This document shows, piece after piece, positions 14,788 through 23,834 of a DNA stretch of 64,000 nucleotides (positions are counted from its first letter, which is position 1; each line of letters starts with the position of its first letter). The stretch spans positions 1,343,501-1,407,500 of the forward strand of contig NZ_CP045504.1 in the NCBI RefSeq assembly GCF_013376455.1, in the 5' to 3' direction. Origin of the DNA: Desulfolutivibrio sulfodismutans DSM 3696. GTDB taxonomy: Bacteria > Desulfobacterota > Desulfovibrionia > Desulfovibrionales > Desulfovibrionaceae. The notes beneath the pieces were generated by a model that saw only the letters and a list, made by a program, of their open reading frames with translations, had not been told where the DNA came from and made no database searches. A program made the position numbers and the translations under genes.

Positions 14788-15489
14788 TTATGTTGTTGCT
14801 TCTTCAGTTTCGGCTGCATCTTCATCAACGATTTCCGTGATGTTGCTAAAGGATACCAGAACATCGCCGACCCGCAGGTAATAGGTTCCGTCGGAGCTCT
14901 CAACACCTGTGACCTTGCCTTCAATCTCGGTGCTGGCCACACCGGCGTTGCCGTCGGCATCCTGGGTCATGATGGTCACCGTGTAGACGCCGTCGTCCAT
15001 GACGTTGCCGTCGCTGTCCTTGCCGTCCCAAACGAAATCGTATTCGCCCGCGTTCATGCCGCCCAGATCCACCGTGCGCACCACATTGCCATCCTCGTCG
15101 AGCACGTTGGCAAGGACCGTCTCGGCGTCGTCCGCAATCGTGTAGTGGATGGTGCTGGCCTCTCCTTCCTCAAGCTGGATCGTCTCGCCCGAGGCCCGGA
15201 TGGTCTTGCCGATGAACTGGACCGCCGAGAACATCTGATTTTCGAGGACATTCTCATTGAGCTCGGTGATGCCGGTGCTGATGTTGGTGAGCTGTTCCAG
15301 GCTGGAAAATTGCGCCAACTGGGCCACGAAATCCTGATCGTCCATGGGATCGAGGGGATCCTGATAGGTGAGCTGGGTCAAAAGGAGCTGTAAAAAGGCC
15401 TCCTTCCCCAGATCCGTGGTCGACGAGCTGGTGGTTGTTGACGTATCTGTCGTATACGAGGAGTCAAGAAGGCTCGAGACTGAAGACAT
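14788..15489 (-). CDS. flgD: Flagellar hook capping/scaffold protein FlgD
   Basis: The 233-residue product has the FlgD N-terminal signature (FLQLLLTQLTYQDPLDPMDD, QDFVAQLAQFSSLEQLTNIS) followed by Ig/Tudor-like C-terminal domains (YDFVWDGKDSDGNVMDDGVY). FlgD caps the growing hook and guides FlgE assembly. The start is ATG 15489, with GGAGG six bases upstream; GTG 15495 lies within the RBS spacing and is rejected. An acidic tail (DEDAAETEEATT) is unusual but harmless. It lies between fliK and flgE. Confidence 0.95.
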   Translation of the reverse strand: MSSVSSLLDSSYTTDTSTTTSSSTTDLGKEAFLQLLLTQLTYQDPLDPMDDQDFVAQLAQFSSLEQLTNISTGITELNENVLENQMFSAVQFIGKTIRASGETIQLEEGEASTIHYTIADDAETVLANVLDEDGNVVRTVDLGGMNAGEYDFVWDGKDSDGNVMDDGVYTVTIMTQDADGNAGVASTEIEGKVTGVESSDGTYYLRVGDVLVSFSNITEIVDEDAAETEEATT

Positions 15490-15506
15490 AACCACCCTCC
15501 AGGATG

Positions 15507-17402
15507 TTACGCAAAAACGTCCACACCTTCGTTGCGCGTCGCCATGGCGGAAGATACCGTATCCGACGCCACATCTGACGACCCAGCCGCGCCCATCCCC
15601 AAAATCCTCATGGCGGTGCGCCGCATATCCAATTCTTCCTGCTGCCGCCGGGCCTCATTGTGCTGATTCGCTCCCTGCCAGGAGGACTGATCCTGCTGCT
15701 GGGCCAGGCCGGTCTGCACATCAAGCTTGCTGACCTTGAGCCCCTGCTGTTCGAGACTCTCGCGGACCTTCACCATGTTTTCGCTTAAAATCTTGGCCGC
15801 TTCCGGGGTCTCGGCCCGAATGACCGCCTGGACGTCCTTGTCCTTGACCGTCAGCATCACGCTGACCGAGCCCAGTTCATCCGGCGTCAGGTTCAGGGTG
15901 AGGCGATTCGCCCCCTGCCCCAGATTCTTGAGCATCCCGCTTTCGACCTGGCGCAGAACGTCGGAGGAGACGGAAGAATTCGTGCCCTGGGAATTTTCTG
16001 CCTGGGCCATGCGCGGGGAGACCTGGGAGGCAGTGGCGCCCGCCAGGGCGTCCTTAAGCGTCGCCTCCGTCCCCGAGAACCTGGTCGCGCTGGCATCCAG
16101 GCCGATCTTGCTCCAAAATCCTGTCCAGTCGGCATCCGTGGAGGACGCGCCGGAATCCTTCTGCGCCGCCGTAGCTCGTCCCTTCGCGCCCCGCTCGTCC
16201 GTGGTCCCGTTCGGATTTCCGCCTGCGCTCCCATTCCCCGAAAAGCCCTTCCCGTTTCCGGTTGCGCCGGACTGGCCCTGGAGATTGACCCCCTGGGCAT
16301 CCCCGGACAGCGTCACGCGCCTGTTGACAACCCCTTGGCCGTCCGTGGCGTCCTGGGTCTGCCCCTTTCCGACCTTTCCCGAAGCCTCTGCCTCTTCCGT
16401 GAAGGCAAAGGCCATATCTGCCACGCTCTTCGTGCCCGACGACGTGCTCCCGTCGCTATTATCAGCCCCGCGCGAGGCCATTTCCCGGGCCAGCATGGCC
16501 TTTCTGGCCACCTGGTCCTCCCGGGAATCGGAAAGGGTCTGGCCAAATTCCCGCTTCTGGGCCGCCACGAACACCTGGGAGGCCAGTTCCTTCATCTCGG
16601 CCAGGGCCTTGCTTTCGGAAGCGGCCTGATCCTTGACCTCGGCGGTGATGGCCAAAAGGGCGGTCTTGATGTCCCGACCGACCAGTTCGCTGTCCTCCAA
16701 ACGGGAAAAGAGCGCCGACAACCGGGTCTGGGCGCTCGTGGACAACCCCAGAGCCTGGGCCAGGGCCTGGGCCTCACCCGGAGTGACGGTCAGAGTAGTC
16801 TCGGCCGACAGGGACGACAGCTTGGAGGAGATGGTGCTCCAGGCCTTGGTGGTCTGTCCCTGCTCCAACTCCGTCAACAACTCGGACGATTCGCCGGGGG
16901 TAAACCCGATCTTGCCCAGAAAGCTCTGCACCTGGCGTTTGCTCTCCGCACTCAGGGCCCCAGGCTGGCTGCCGACGATCTTGTCCTGCAAAAAGGTCAT
17001 GAACGAACCCCAGGTCATCCCCTGGGGGGTATCGATCCGGGCCTCAAGCTCCTCGATGTCCTTGTCGCTGATCCCGCTCTTGGAAAGGCTGGCCTTGAGT
17101 TGGGCAAAATCTTCCTTGGTCATGCGCACGTTGTTGGGATCGGAAACCACATTTCCGATTCCGGCGGACAGCAGCCCGGCGGTGGCCAGGGTGGCGGTGT
17201 TGGCCGCGTCGGCGGAAGATTCGGTCTTACTACTGGTCGTACTGGTATTTTGCCCTGAAGAATCAGTGGTTTCGGCCAGACAGGCGTCGAAATACGAGTT
17301 GAAGGCCTCGGCCTGCTTGCGATAGTCTTGGGGGTCAAGCCCACCAAGGGTCGCAAGCCCCGCCTTGGCTCTGGTTTCGTCTGATGAGGGCAAAATCTGC
17401 AT
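15507..17402 (-). CDS. fliK: Flagellar hook-length control protein FliK
   Basis: From ATG 17402 (AGGAG seven bases upstream) the protein has 631 residues. The long, low-complexity N-terminal and central part is Gln/Ser/Ala-rich, as in molecular rulers. The C-terminal FliK domain is clear: LTLNLTPDELGSVSVMLTVK, then AVIRAETPEAAKILSENMVK and ESLEQQGLKVSKLDVQTG. FliK measures the hook and switches export from hook to filament substrates. First gene of the fliK-flgD-flgE operon, it follows a candidate sigma-54 promoter. Confidence 0.93.
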   Translation of the reverse strand: MQILPSSDETRAKAGLATLGGLDPQDYRKQAEAFNSYFDACLAETTDSSGQNTSTTSSKTESSADAANTATLATAGLLSAGIGNVVSDPNNVRMTKEDFAQLKASLSKSGISDKDIEELEARIDTPQGMTWGSFMTFLQDKIVGSQPGALSAESKRQVQSFLGKIGFTPGESSELLTELEQGQTTKAWSTISSKLSSLSAETTLTVTPGEAQALAQALGLSTSAQTRLSALFSRLEDSELVGRDIKTALLAITAEVKDQAASESKALAEMKELASQVFVAAQKREFGQTLSDSREDQVARKAMLAREMASRGADNSDGSTSSGTKSVADMAFAFTEEAEASGKVGKGQTQDATDGQGVVNRRVTLSGDAQGVNLQGQSGATGNGKGFSGNGSAGGNPNGTTDERGAKGRATAAQKDSGASSTDADWTGFWSKIGLDASATRFSGTEATLKDALAGATASQVSPRMAQAENSQGTNSSVSSDVLRQVESGMLKNLGQGANRLTLNLTPDELGSVSVMLTVKDKDVQAVIRAETPEAAKILSENMVKVRESLEQQGLKVSKLDVQTGLAQQQDQSSWQGANQHNEARRQQEELDMRRTAMRILGMGAAGSSDVASDTVSSAMATRNEGVDVFA

Positions 17403-17427
17403 GGTCGGTCTCCTGGGGCCAAGAAAA

Positions 17428-17443
17428 TTCAAGAGCCGTTCCA
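17428..17443 (-). promoter_or_regulatory. Candidate sigma-54 promoter for fliK-flgD-flgE
   Basis: On the minus strand TGGAACGGCTCTTGAA matches the -24/-12 pattern TGGCACG-N4-TTGCW at exact spacing, with two mismatches. It ends about 25 bases before the fliK ATG. Sigma-54 control of hook genes is common in polar flagellates, so context supports it. Confidence 0.5.
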
Positions 17444-17469
17444 AAAAAAAACAGCCTGGAATTCCAGGC
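17442..17469 (-). terminator. Intrinsic terminator of the glycosyltransferase operon
   Basis: A perfect 16-bp palindrome GCCTGGAATTCCAGGC is followed on the minus strand by TG and nine T residues. It ends the 22431-17510 operon and insulates it from the hook promoter, which it overlaps by two bases. Confidence 0.8.
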
Positions 17470-17509
17470 CATTTCAAATCTCACCACCCCCTCGGGGCAC
17501 TTTTTTCCC

Positions 17510-18919
17510 TCAGTCGGAAGTGCCGGAGGTCGCCTGCGCCACCTGGGACACCCTCTCCAGGCATGTCCGACCCGCTTGGCGGGAAAAATCGCCATTTTGC
17601 AAAAAAATATGCAGGTATCCGGTCAGGGGGCGCACAAAGGGAGGAAACCCGGCCCAAAACGACTCGTCGGAGAAATCCCCCCGCCCCGATATCCCGGCCC
17701 GCAGAAATCCCCCCAATCGCGGCAGGGTTCGGGCAAAGGCCGCGGCCAGCCGGGGCAGGCTGCGCGCCAGCTCCTCCCATGCCTTGTGCGGCCGGGACAT
17801 GTCGCCTACGCCGAAAAAATGCCCGAACATTTCCGACCAGAACCGTCCCAGGGCCTCCTCGGCCAAGGGCGGCCGTCCGGAAACGGCCTCAAGCCGGTAC
17901 ACCCCCCGGCCATCCCGGCCCACTTGAAAAAGATCCATCCCCGACAACCCCGTCCCGGCAAGACGTTGGCTCTCGCCCCGCACCATGCGCCAGGCGGCAT
18001 AGGCCACCCGGGCCGGATCGAAGGCCGCACGGCACGGCATGGGCGACCGGGAGCATTCCCAGCAGCCCCGGCAACTCACCGCGCCGCGCAAAACGAAATG
18101 CCCCGGCTGGTACGGTCCCGTCTCCCACGGGTTCACCGGCCCCATGGACAGGTTGAGCACCCGGCATCCCGTCCAGGCCGCCAGATGCATGGGACCGGTA
18201 TCCGGGGTGATCAACAGATGAAAGGTCTGCAACACCTTGGCCAGTTCGGCCAGCCCCAGCCGCCCGCAATATTCGAGGGCCGCCCCGCCGCACAACCGCT
18301 TGACCTCCCGGCCAAGCTCCCGTTCCGCCGGACCTCCCAAAAGCACCGGTTTGAGCCCGCGGCGGGCCAACTCCCGGGCCAGGGTTCCCCAAAAGGCCGC
18401 ATCCGGACGTTTTTCCGGCTGGCTGGCGCCGAGAAACACCCCCACCCGGCCGTCATGCCGCTCCAACTGGCGCGGCGCGTCCCAGCGCGTCGCCGCGATC
18501 ATCGCCAGGGGGATCACGTCCAGGGCGTTGAGGTCCGCCCAGTGGAAGCGGTTGTGGCGGTTGTTGCGCACCAGCGAGGCCCGGTAGAGCTGCCAGTCCC
18601 CGTGCATCCTGAGCACGCCGCCCTCCTCCATGACCAGGCCCGCCTTGCGCGGCGCAGCGGCCTTCCCGGCCAATTCCGCCGCCTCGGGCCGATGGCTCAG
18701 ATTGATCACCATGTCATATTCCTGGGCCGCAACCCGGTCGCCGCCATCCCAGCCCACATAGTCCACGGTCGGCCCCAGGACGGACAACGGCCCAAAAAAC
18801 CCAGGTTCGCCCACCACCCGGATCGCCGCCCCGGGATAGGCCCGGCCCAGCCATAAAAACAGCGGGAAAGACAGGATCAGGTCGCCCATCCGCTGCATCT
18901 GGAAGACCAGAATCCTCAC
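17510..18919 (-). CDS. Glycosyltransferase family 9 (heptosyltransferase-like)
   Basis: The 469-residue product starts VRILVFQMQRMGDLILSFPL at GTG 18919, overlapping the upstream stop (GTGA) with GGAGGG upstream. Family GT9 marks are the N-terminal nucleotide-sugar fold, VGVFLGASQPEKRPDAAFWG, LLGGPAERELGREVKRL and the acceptor-site segment LLITPDTGPMHLAAWTG. Heptosyltransferases normally act on LPS; here the gene sits with two other glycosyltransferases between chemotaxis-like and flagellar genes, so transfer to flagellin is possible. The C-terminal ~150 residues extend beyond usual GT9 length and are unassigned. Confidence 0.85.
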   Translation of the reverse strand: MRILVFQMQRMGDLILSFPLFLWLGRAYPGAAIRVVGEPGFFGPLSVLGPTVDYVGWDGGDRVAAQEYDMVINLSHRPEAAELAGKAAAPRKAGLVMEEGGVLRMHGDWQLYRASLVRNNRHNRFHWADLNALDVIPLAMIAATRWDAPRQLERHDGRVGVFLGASQPEKRPDAAFWGTLARELARRGLKPVLLGGPAERELGREVKRLCGGAALEYCGRLGLAELAKVLQTFHLLITPDTGPMHLAAWTGCRVLNLSMGPVNPWETGPYQPGHFVLRGAVSCRGCWECSRSPMPCRAAFDPARVAYAAWRMVRGESQRLAGTGLSGMDLFQVGRDGRGVYRLEAVSGRPPLAEEALGRFWSEMFGHFFGVGDMSRPHKAWEELARSLPRLAAAFARTLPRLGGFLRAGISGRGDFSDESFWAGFPPFVRPLTGYLHIFLQNGDFSRQAGRTCLERVSQVAQATSGTSD

Positions 18920-20649
18920 GCCTGCCCTCCCGTCTCGCCCGGCGCGGCCGCAGCCATGTGCATCTGTTCCGCAATCCAGGTCCATTTGACGGCGGCGTCC
19001 AGGCGGGCGGCCTGGAAGGCGGCCTCGGCCATGGCCGCGAACTGGTCCCGGGAATAGAACTGGTGCAGCTTGAACTGGTTGGCGAAGCCCATGGAATACT
19101 GGCTGCCGCCGGGTCGGCCCTGGCTGCCCGTGCGCTTGCGGTGCAGGACGCGCAGATGCCCCTGGTAGATGGGGATATGGCCAGCCAACAGACAGCGGAA
19201 ATCATGGTCCAGATCATCGTATTGGGAGGGCGACAGGCGGATGTCGAAGTCGCCCGCCGTGCGCAACAAGGCGGTGGAAAACAGGTGGCAGCAGCCGGTG
19301 ACCGAGGCGCAGGGCCGCAGATAGTCGAAGCGGCCCGTGTCCAGGGAATGCAGATGGGCCCGGGAGGTCGTAAAGGCCCGGGAAAATGCAGGCCCGCCGG
19401 GCGTTTCGGGCAGGGGTTCGAGAAACAGATCCGCGCTTTGGATGTGGGCGGGATGGGCCGCGTCCACCACCCGGCATCCATAGACCCCGGCGGCGGGGAA
19501 GGCCTGGACGGCGGCGGCGAGTCGGCCCAGGAAATCCCGGGGGACATCGGCGTCGTCGTCGAGGTAGGCGGCATAGGCCGCGCCCTGGGTCGCCGGATGG
19601 CGCGCCAGCCAGTTTCGGGCCGCTGGGGCCCCGATGTTGACCGGCAGGTCGACACGCGAAAGCACATCCGGACCCAGCCGGTCGCGCCAGGCCGTGATCA
19701 CGTCGGCCGTGGCGTCGGCGGACCCGTTGTTCAGGACCACGATGCGCGTTCCCGGGGCAAAGGACAGGTCAGCCCCGGCCAGGCTGGCCAGGGTGTTGTC
19801 CAGATCGGCGGCCTTGTTGCAGGTATAGAGCAAAAGGGCCAGTCCGCCGGAAAGGGTCGCCCTGGCCCGGTCCAGGCCAAGCGCCAAGTCGTGCAGGCGC
19901 AAAAGCGTGGTCACATTGAACGGATGCGCGGCGAAATCCCGGCCGAGCAGGGAAACGGCCTCGTCGCGGCGTCCCAGCCGCAACAGGGCCTCGGCCCGAA
20001 TGCGCCGGGCAGGCCCCATGGGAAGGACAGCCCAGGCCGCGGCATACCGGCGTTCGGCCAGGGCGAAGTCGCGGTGCAGAAAGGCCGCTTCGGCATCGAT
20101 CCAATCCGCCAAAAAAGCCAGCGGGGCCAGATCGCCCTGCGGGCAATGGCGCAGATGGGCGGCGGCCCTGGCGGCCGCGTCGAAATCCCCGGCCGCCAGG
20201 GCCAGGGCGGCCAGGTGGCGCAGCCAGTGGAGGTTGCCGGGCTCGGCCTCCAGACGGCCGAACAGGAAGGCCATGGTCTTGTCGTGCTCGCGTCGTTCCA
20301 GGAGCCGGGCGAAATAGCGGGCGTCGGCAGGCGGCCTGTCCTGGCCGGACACGGCCGCCAGAACCCGGCGGCGGGCCTCGTCCAGGAAGGGCCGGGCGGC
20401 GTCCAGGGCCAGGACGGAGGCGGCCAGGGAGCCGTTTAAGGGGTCGGCCTCCCAGGCGGCCTGGCGCAGGTCGTAGGCCAGACGAAGCAACTCCCGGGGC
20501 GGCATGCCGCCCTGCGCGGCGTCTGGTCCGCCAGCCAGGGCCTCGGCCAGGGCGGCGGCCCGGAGAAGCTCCGGACTGCCGTCGCCGCCCACCAGCAGGG
20601 CGCGCAGCAGGGGTTCGGGAACGGTGGAGGCGGGCGCGAAGACATCCAT
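18916..20649 (-). CDS. Family 2 glycosyltransferase with helical N-terminal half
   Basis: The 577-residue protein has an N-terminal ~260 residues of Ala/Arg-rich repeated helices (TPR-like; for example RHLAALALAAGDFDAAARAA). A GT-A domain follows: GLALLLYTCNKAADLDNTLA, IVVLNNGSADATADVITAW and the metal-binding AYLDDDADVPRDFLG. It would add a sugar from a nucleotide donor to a protein or glycan acceptor. The TPR-like region may bind the acceptor. It overlaps the GT9 gene and follows the CgeB-like gene by three bases. Confidence 0.85.
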   Translation of the reverse strand: MDVFAPASTVPEPLLRALLVGGDGSPELLRAAALAEALAGGPDAAQGGMPPRELLRLAYDLRQAAWEADPLNGSLAASVLALDAARPFLDEARRRVLAAVSGQDRPPADARYFARLLERREHDKTMAFLFGRLEAEPGNLHWLRHLAALALAAGDFDAAARAAAHLRHCPQGDLAPLAFLADWIDAEAAFLHRDFALAERRYAAAWAVLPMGPARRIRAEALLRLGRRDEAVSLLGRDFAAHPFNVTTLLRLHDLALGLDRARATLSGGLALLLYTCNKAADLDNTLASLAGADLSFAPGTRIVVLNNGSADATADVITAWRDRLGPDVLSRVDLPVNIGAPAARNWLARHPATQGAAYAAYLDDDADVPRDFLGRLAAAVQAFPAAGVYGCRVVDAAHPAHIQSADLFLEPLPETPGGPAFSRAFTTSRAHLHSLDTGRFDYLRPCASVTGCCHLFSTALLRTAGDFDIRLSPSQYDDLDHDFRCLLAGHIPIYQGHLRVLHRKRTGSQGRPGGSQYSMGFANQFKLHQFYSRDQFAAMAEAAFQAARLDAAVKWTWIAEQMHMAAAAPGETGGQA

Positions 20650-20652
20650 GGC

Positions 20653-22431
20653 TCATCCTGTGGCGAAAAGGCGGCGCATGACGGCGAAAAGCGTCTCCAT
20701 GCGCCGGTCGTAGGTGTGCTCGGCCAGGATGCGGCGTCTGGCGGCCAGGGCGATGCGGCGACGTTCGCCGGGACGCCCCAGATAATGGCGGACCAGGTCC
20801 GGCAGTTCGCCCGGGTGGGCATAGACGGCCGATTCCCGGCCCGGATCGAACAGGGCGTCCATCTGCGGCTGGCGGTCGGTGAGGAGAAACGCGCCGCAGG
20901 CCGGCACGTCGAAAACCCGCTGGTTGACCGCGCCCTTCATCTGGCGGCTGGTGATGTTGAGGTTGACCTCGCTGCGGGGATAAAAATCGGGCAACTGGTC
21001 GTAATAGGCCATCTCCGGCAGCCGCCGCCACCGGCGCCCCTCGTCGGCAAAGGTTTCCAGCCAACCCGCGTCGCCCACGATGGTGGGGAAAAAGGGAATG
21101 ACCCAGGCCAGGCAGTCCCGGCGGTACAGACGCGTGGCCTCCCAGACCACGGCGGTCTCGAAGGCCAGGGTGCGTTCGGGGCCGGAAAGGGCTTGGTAAT
21201 GGGCAAGCATCTCCGGATGCCGGGAGGCCAGAAAGGCAGGCACGGATCGATCGGGGCTTTGGCCGAAACCGCAGGCGATGTCCGACAGCTTTGCCGCCAG
21301 ATCGGGATGGGGCGCGGCGTGGGCCAGCCGAGTCCGGGTCTTGGCCAGCATGGAGTTGCCCACGAAGGACACCCGGGCGGCCAGGGCATGGCCGGGATCA
21401 TGGTCCTTTTTCGGCCGGAAGCGGGTCACGTCGGCGGCCAGGGGCAGGTGGAAGACGTCGCCGCAGCCGCTTTGCGCCAAAAAGGGCACGGTGTCCGCGT
21501 CCCAGGTGAAGGCCGCCGCATGGCTCGGGAAGGGCCGGACGTAGTTTCCCAGGATCAGTTCCGGATTGTCCGCGAACCAGGAGGCCAGGGGCAGTTCCAG
21601 GCGGGACAACAGATCCGTGAGGTACCCCTCGCGATCCAGGCCCAGATGGTTGAAGGTCAGGATGAAATCGGGCCGGAAATCGGCCACGTCCGCCGCGACC
21701 CGGGCCAGGAAGGCCTCGGCGTCCAGTTCGTCCGCGCCGACCTGGGCATACCGGCAGGGCACGCCCAGGCGGCCGCAGGCGGCCACGACCTCGCCGGAGA
21801 GAAAAAGCCGCGAGGTAAGAAGCAACACTCGGGGCGCATCCCCGGCAAACCGGGGATACCGGCAGGCGGAAAAAGGATCGCGGCCGGGTCTGGCGGCCGG
21901 GGCGGCGGCCCGGGTCCGGGAGTTGAGCCCGCGCAGGACGGCCCCGTAATAGCCGGGGTCCAGGCGCTGATAGGCGGGCAGGACCAGGGGGGCGGGGACG
22001 CGCCCCGTTGCGGCGCACAGGGCGTCAATCGCGGCCAGGACCGCCTCCGGGTCCGGGTCGTCGAACCACACCACCCGGGGATCGGCGGCGGCGGCCCGGC
22101 CAAGCCCCGTGATGTCCAGGAGCGGGGCCTCGCGGTCCACCACGGCCAGGCGCGGCAGCACATGGGGGGCGGCGGCGGCCGGGGCGTCCCCGAGCAGGGC
22201 GGCCAGGGCATGGCCCAGCCCGGACCCGACGAGCACCGGCAACACGGCTGACCCTCCGGAGGAGGCGACAAGGGGGGATTTTGCGGCGAGGCTGTCCAGG
22301 AGGCGCAATTCGCCGCTACGGGCGCTTCGGCCGAAAAGATGGCGGGTTTTTCCGGCCTGGGTCAGCCGGATGTCCGTGAGCGCGCCGTCGTGGCTGACGG
22401 CCGCCGCCTCATAGGGCCAGGGATCGGTCAT
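20653..22431 (-). CDS. CgeB-like glycosyltransferase (GT4-type)
   Basis: The 592-residue protein has a poorly conserved N-terminal region. The middle looks like a GT-B fold (PRVLLLTSRLFLSGEVVAAC). The C-terminal Glyco_trans_1_2 domain is clear: YPRSEVNLNITSRQMKGAVN, RVFDVPACGAFLLTDRQPQM and RIALAARRRILAEHTYDRRM. Such CgeB-like enzymes are common next to flagellar genes in Desulfovibrio-type bacteria and are suspected to glycosylate flagellin; that link is inference here. First gene of the three-gene glycosyltransferase operon. Confidence 0.82.
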   Translation of the reverse strand: MTDPWPYEAAAVSHDGALTDIRLTQAGKTRHLFGRSARSGELRLLDSLAAKSPLVASSGGSAVLPVLVGSGLGHALAALLGDAPAAAAPHVLPRLAVVDREAPLLDITGLGRAAAADPRVVWFDDPDPEAVLAAIDALCAATGRVPAPLVLPAYQRLDPGYYGAVLRGLNSRTRAAAPAARPGRDPFSACRYPRFAGDAPRVLLLTSRLFLSGEVVAACGRLGVPCRYAQVGADELDAEAFLARVAADVADFRPDFILTFNHLGLDREGYLTDLLSRLELPLASWFADNPELILGNYVRPFPSHAAAFTWDADTVPFLAQSGCGDVFHLPLAADVTRFRPKKDHDPGHALAARVSFVGNSMLAKTRTRLAHAAPHPDLAAKLSDIACGFGQSPDRSVPAFLASRHPEMLAHYQALSGPERTLAFETAVVWEATRLYRRDCLAWVIPFFPTIVGDAGWLETFADEGRRWRRLPEMAYYDQLPDFYPRSEVNLNITSRQMKGAVNQRVFDVPACGAFLLTDRQPQMDALFDPGRESAVYAHPGELPDLVRHYLGRPGERRRIALAARRRILAEHTYDRRMETLFAVMRRLFATG

Positions 22432-22472
22432 GCGCGGCGCGGTCCATATGCCGGGGCGCGGAACAGGCGTTT

Positions 22473-22814
22473 TCAGGACAAAAGCGCCGCCACGTCCTCT
22501 TCGTTTTCAACCACCTGAAAATACGACAACAGTTGCACGAGCCCCAGGGTCTTCCGGACTTTCGGGCTCAACCGGCACAGGTAGCAGGCCTTCCCGATGC
22601 TGCGCATGCGGGTGTTCACGGACACCAGAAAGCCGATGCCGGAACTGTCCATAAAGCCCACCCCGGACAGATCCAAGACCACCGCCGCCACCTCGTTGTC
22701 GGCCAGCTCCGCCTCCAGGTGGCGTTTGAGCTCCGGGGTCACGTCCAGGGTGATCTCGCCGTCGTATTTGAAATACAAGGCGTTCTTTTCACGCGAAACC
22801 GTCAGCTTTTCCAC
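22473..22814 (-). CDS. STAS-domain anti-sigma factor antagonist
   Basis: The 113-residue STAS protein has the signature VAAVVLDLSGVGFMDSSGIG, where Ser57 or Ser58 is the expected phosphorylation site. Antagonists of this class bind a partner HATPase kinase when unphosphorylated. The gene overlaps the kinase-like gene upstream by 13 bases, so the pair is co-expressed. No sigma factor gene adjoins it, so the final target is unknown. Confidence 0.9.
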   Translation of the reverse strand: MEKLTVSREKNALYFKYDGEITLDVTPELKRHLEAELADNEVAAVVLDLSGVGFMDSSGIGFLVSVNTRMRSIGKACYLCRLSPKVRKTLGLVQLLSYFQVVENEEDVAALLS

Positions 22815-23218
22815 GAATTTGTCCCTATTTTCTTATGAATGGCCACGATGTTTTCCTGTCCCTCGGAGCGAACCGCCACGGCATCGGAAAGCCGGGAGAT
22901 GATGAACAGTCCCCGGCCGCCCTCGGCCTCGGGCGCGGGATTCACGAACCGCACAGGGCCCTCGAACCCGTACCCCCAGTCCACGATGTCCAGGTCCACG
23001 CTCTCTCCGGGGGAAACCGCCAGCCGCACCTCCAGCCGCCCTTCCCCGCCGCGATAGGCATGGCGGGCCACGTTGGCGCAGGCCTCGGTGAGCATGATGT
23101 CCAGGTCGTGCAGGATGTTCTGGTCGGCAAGATACTGCCCGAGAAAACCCACCACCTCCCTGGCCAGCCCACGGCTCTGCTCGGGTGCGGAGTGGGCCGC
23201 AAAGGTGCGGCGGATCAT
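22802..23218 (-). CDS. RsbW/SpoIIAB-like anti-sigma kinase
   Basis: From ATG 23218 the 138-residue product has the GHKL ATPase motifs: N-box MLTEACANVARHAYRGGEGR, G1 DIVDWGYGFE and G2 EAEGGRGLFIISRLSDAV. It would phosphorylate the adjacent STAS protein and sequester a target. The frame reaches 23320, but the extension is rich in rare residues and lacks an RBS. It is followed after a 142-bp gap by dtd upstream, probably a separate transcript. Confidence 0.88.
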   Translation of the reverse strand: MIRRTFAAHSAPEQSRGLAREVVGFLGQYLADQNILHDLDIMLTEACANVARHAYRGGEGRLEVRLAVSPGESVDLDIVDWGYGFEGPVRFVNPAPEAEGGRGLFIISRLSDAVAVRSEGQENIVAIHKKIGTNSWKS

Positions 23219-23360
23219 GGTCGTCCCCCGACAGCGGACGCGTTTGAACCGGGATGCGGGCAAGGCCCGTGCGTAGCTTCCATGTATCGGATCATTTCGC
23301 CAAAAATCCCGCGCCGTCAACAGGCAGGCCCCTGCGGCGATTCATTTCTCCACGGCGGGA

Positions 23361-23834
23361 TCATCCGCCCAAAAAATCCCCGGCATCCAAGACCACGGTC
23401 ACCGGTCCCCGGTTGACAAGGCCCACGTCCATGTCCGCGCCGAAAACCCCGGGAAAAAAACGCCCCGGACACCGGGCCGCAAGGTCGGCGCACAGGCGGT
23501 CATACAGATCCTTGGCCAGGGTCGGCGCCGCAGCGTCGGTGAAGGACGGCCGACGACCCCGGCGGCAGTCGGCGTACAGGGTGAACTGGGACACCACCAG
23601 GAGTTCGCCGCCAAAGTCCGCAAGCCCCAGGTTCATTTTGCCCGCCGCATCCGGAAAGACGCGCAGGGACAAAAGCTTGTCCAGCATGACGCCCCACACC
23701 CGCGACCCGGGCAGTTCCGGGCCGTCCTCTCGGCCGAATCCGGCCAGGACCAAAAGCCCCGGCCCGATGGCCGCCACCCGCTCGCCCGAGATGTCCACCT
23801 GCGCGGACGAAACCCGCTGCACCACGAAACGCAT
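23361..23834 (-). CDS. dtd: D-aminoacyl-tRNA deacylase
   Basis: The 157-residue product is full-length Dtd: MRFVVQRVSSAQVDISGERV at the start, the catalytic SQFTLYADCRRGRRPSF motif and the C-terminal NRGPVTVVLDAG motif. It removes D-amino acids and glycine mis-charged onto tRNAs. The start codon overlaps the queD stop (TGATG), so dtd is the last gene of the dnaE-queD-dtd run. Confidence 0.95.
   Translation of the reverse strand: MRFVVQRVSSAQVDISGERVAAIGPGLLVLAGFGREDGPELPGSRVWGVMLDKLLSLRVFPDAAGKMNLGLADFGGELLVVSQFTLYADCRRGRRPSFTDAAAPTLAKDLYDRLCADLAARCPGRFFPGVFGADMDVGLVNRGPVTVVLDAGDFLGG

Noticed and set aside
18958-20439. 493-aa plus-strand ORF opposite the GT2 gene
   Set aside because: Glycine-rich antisense frame of a clear glycosyltransferase.
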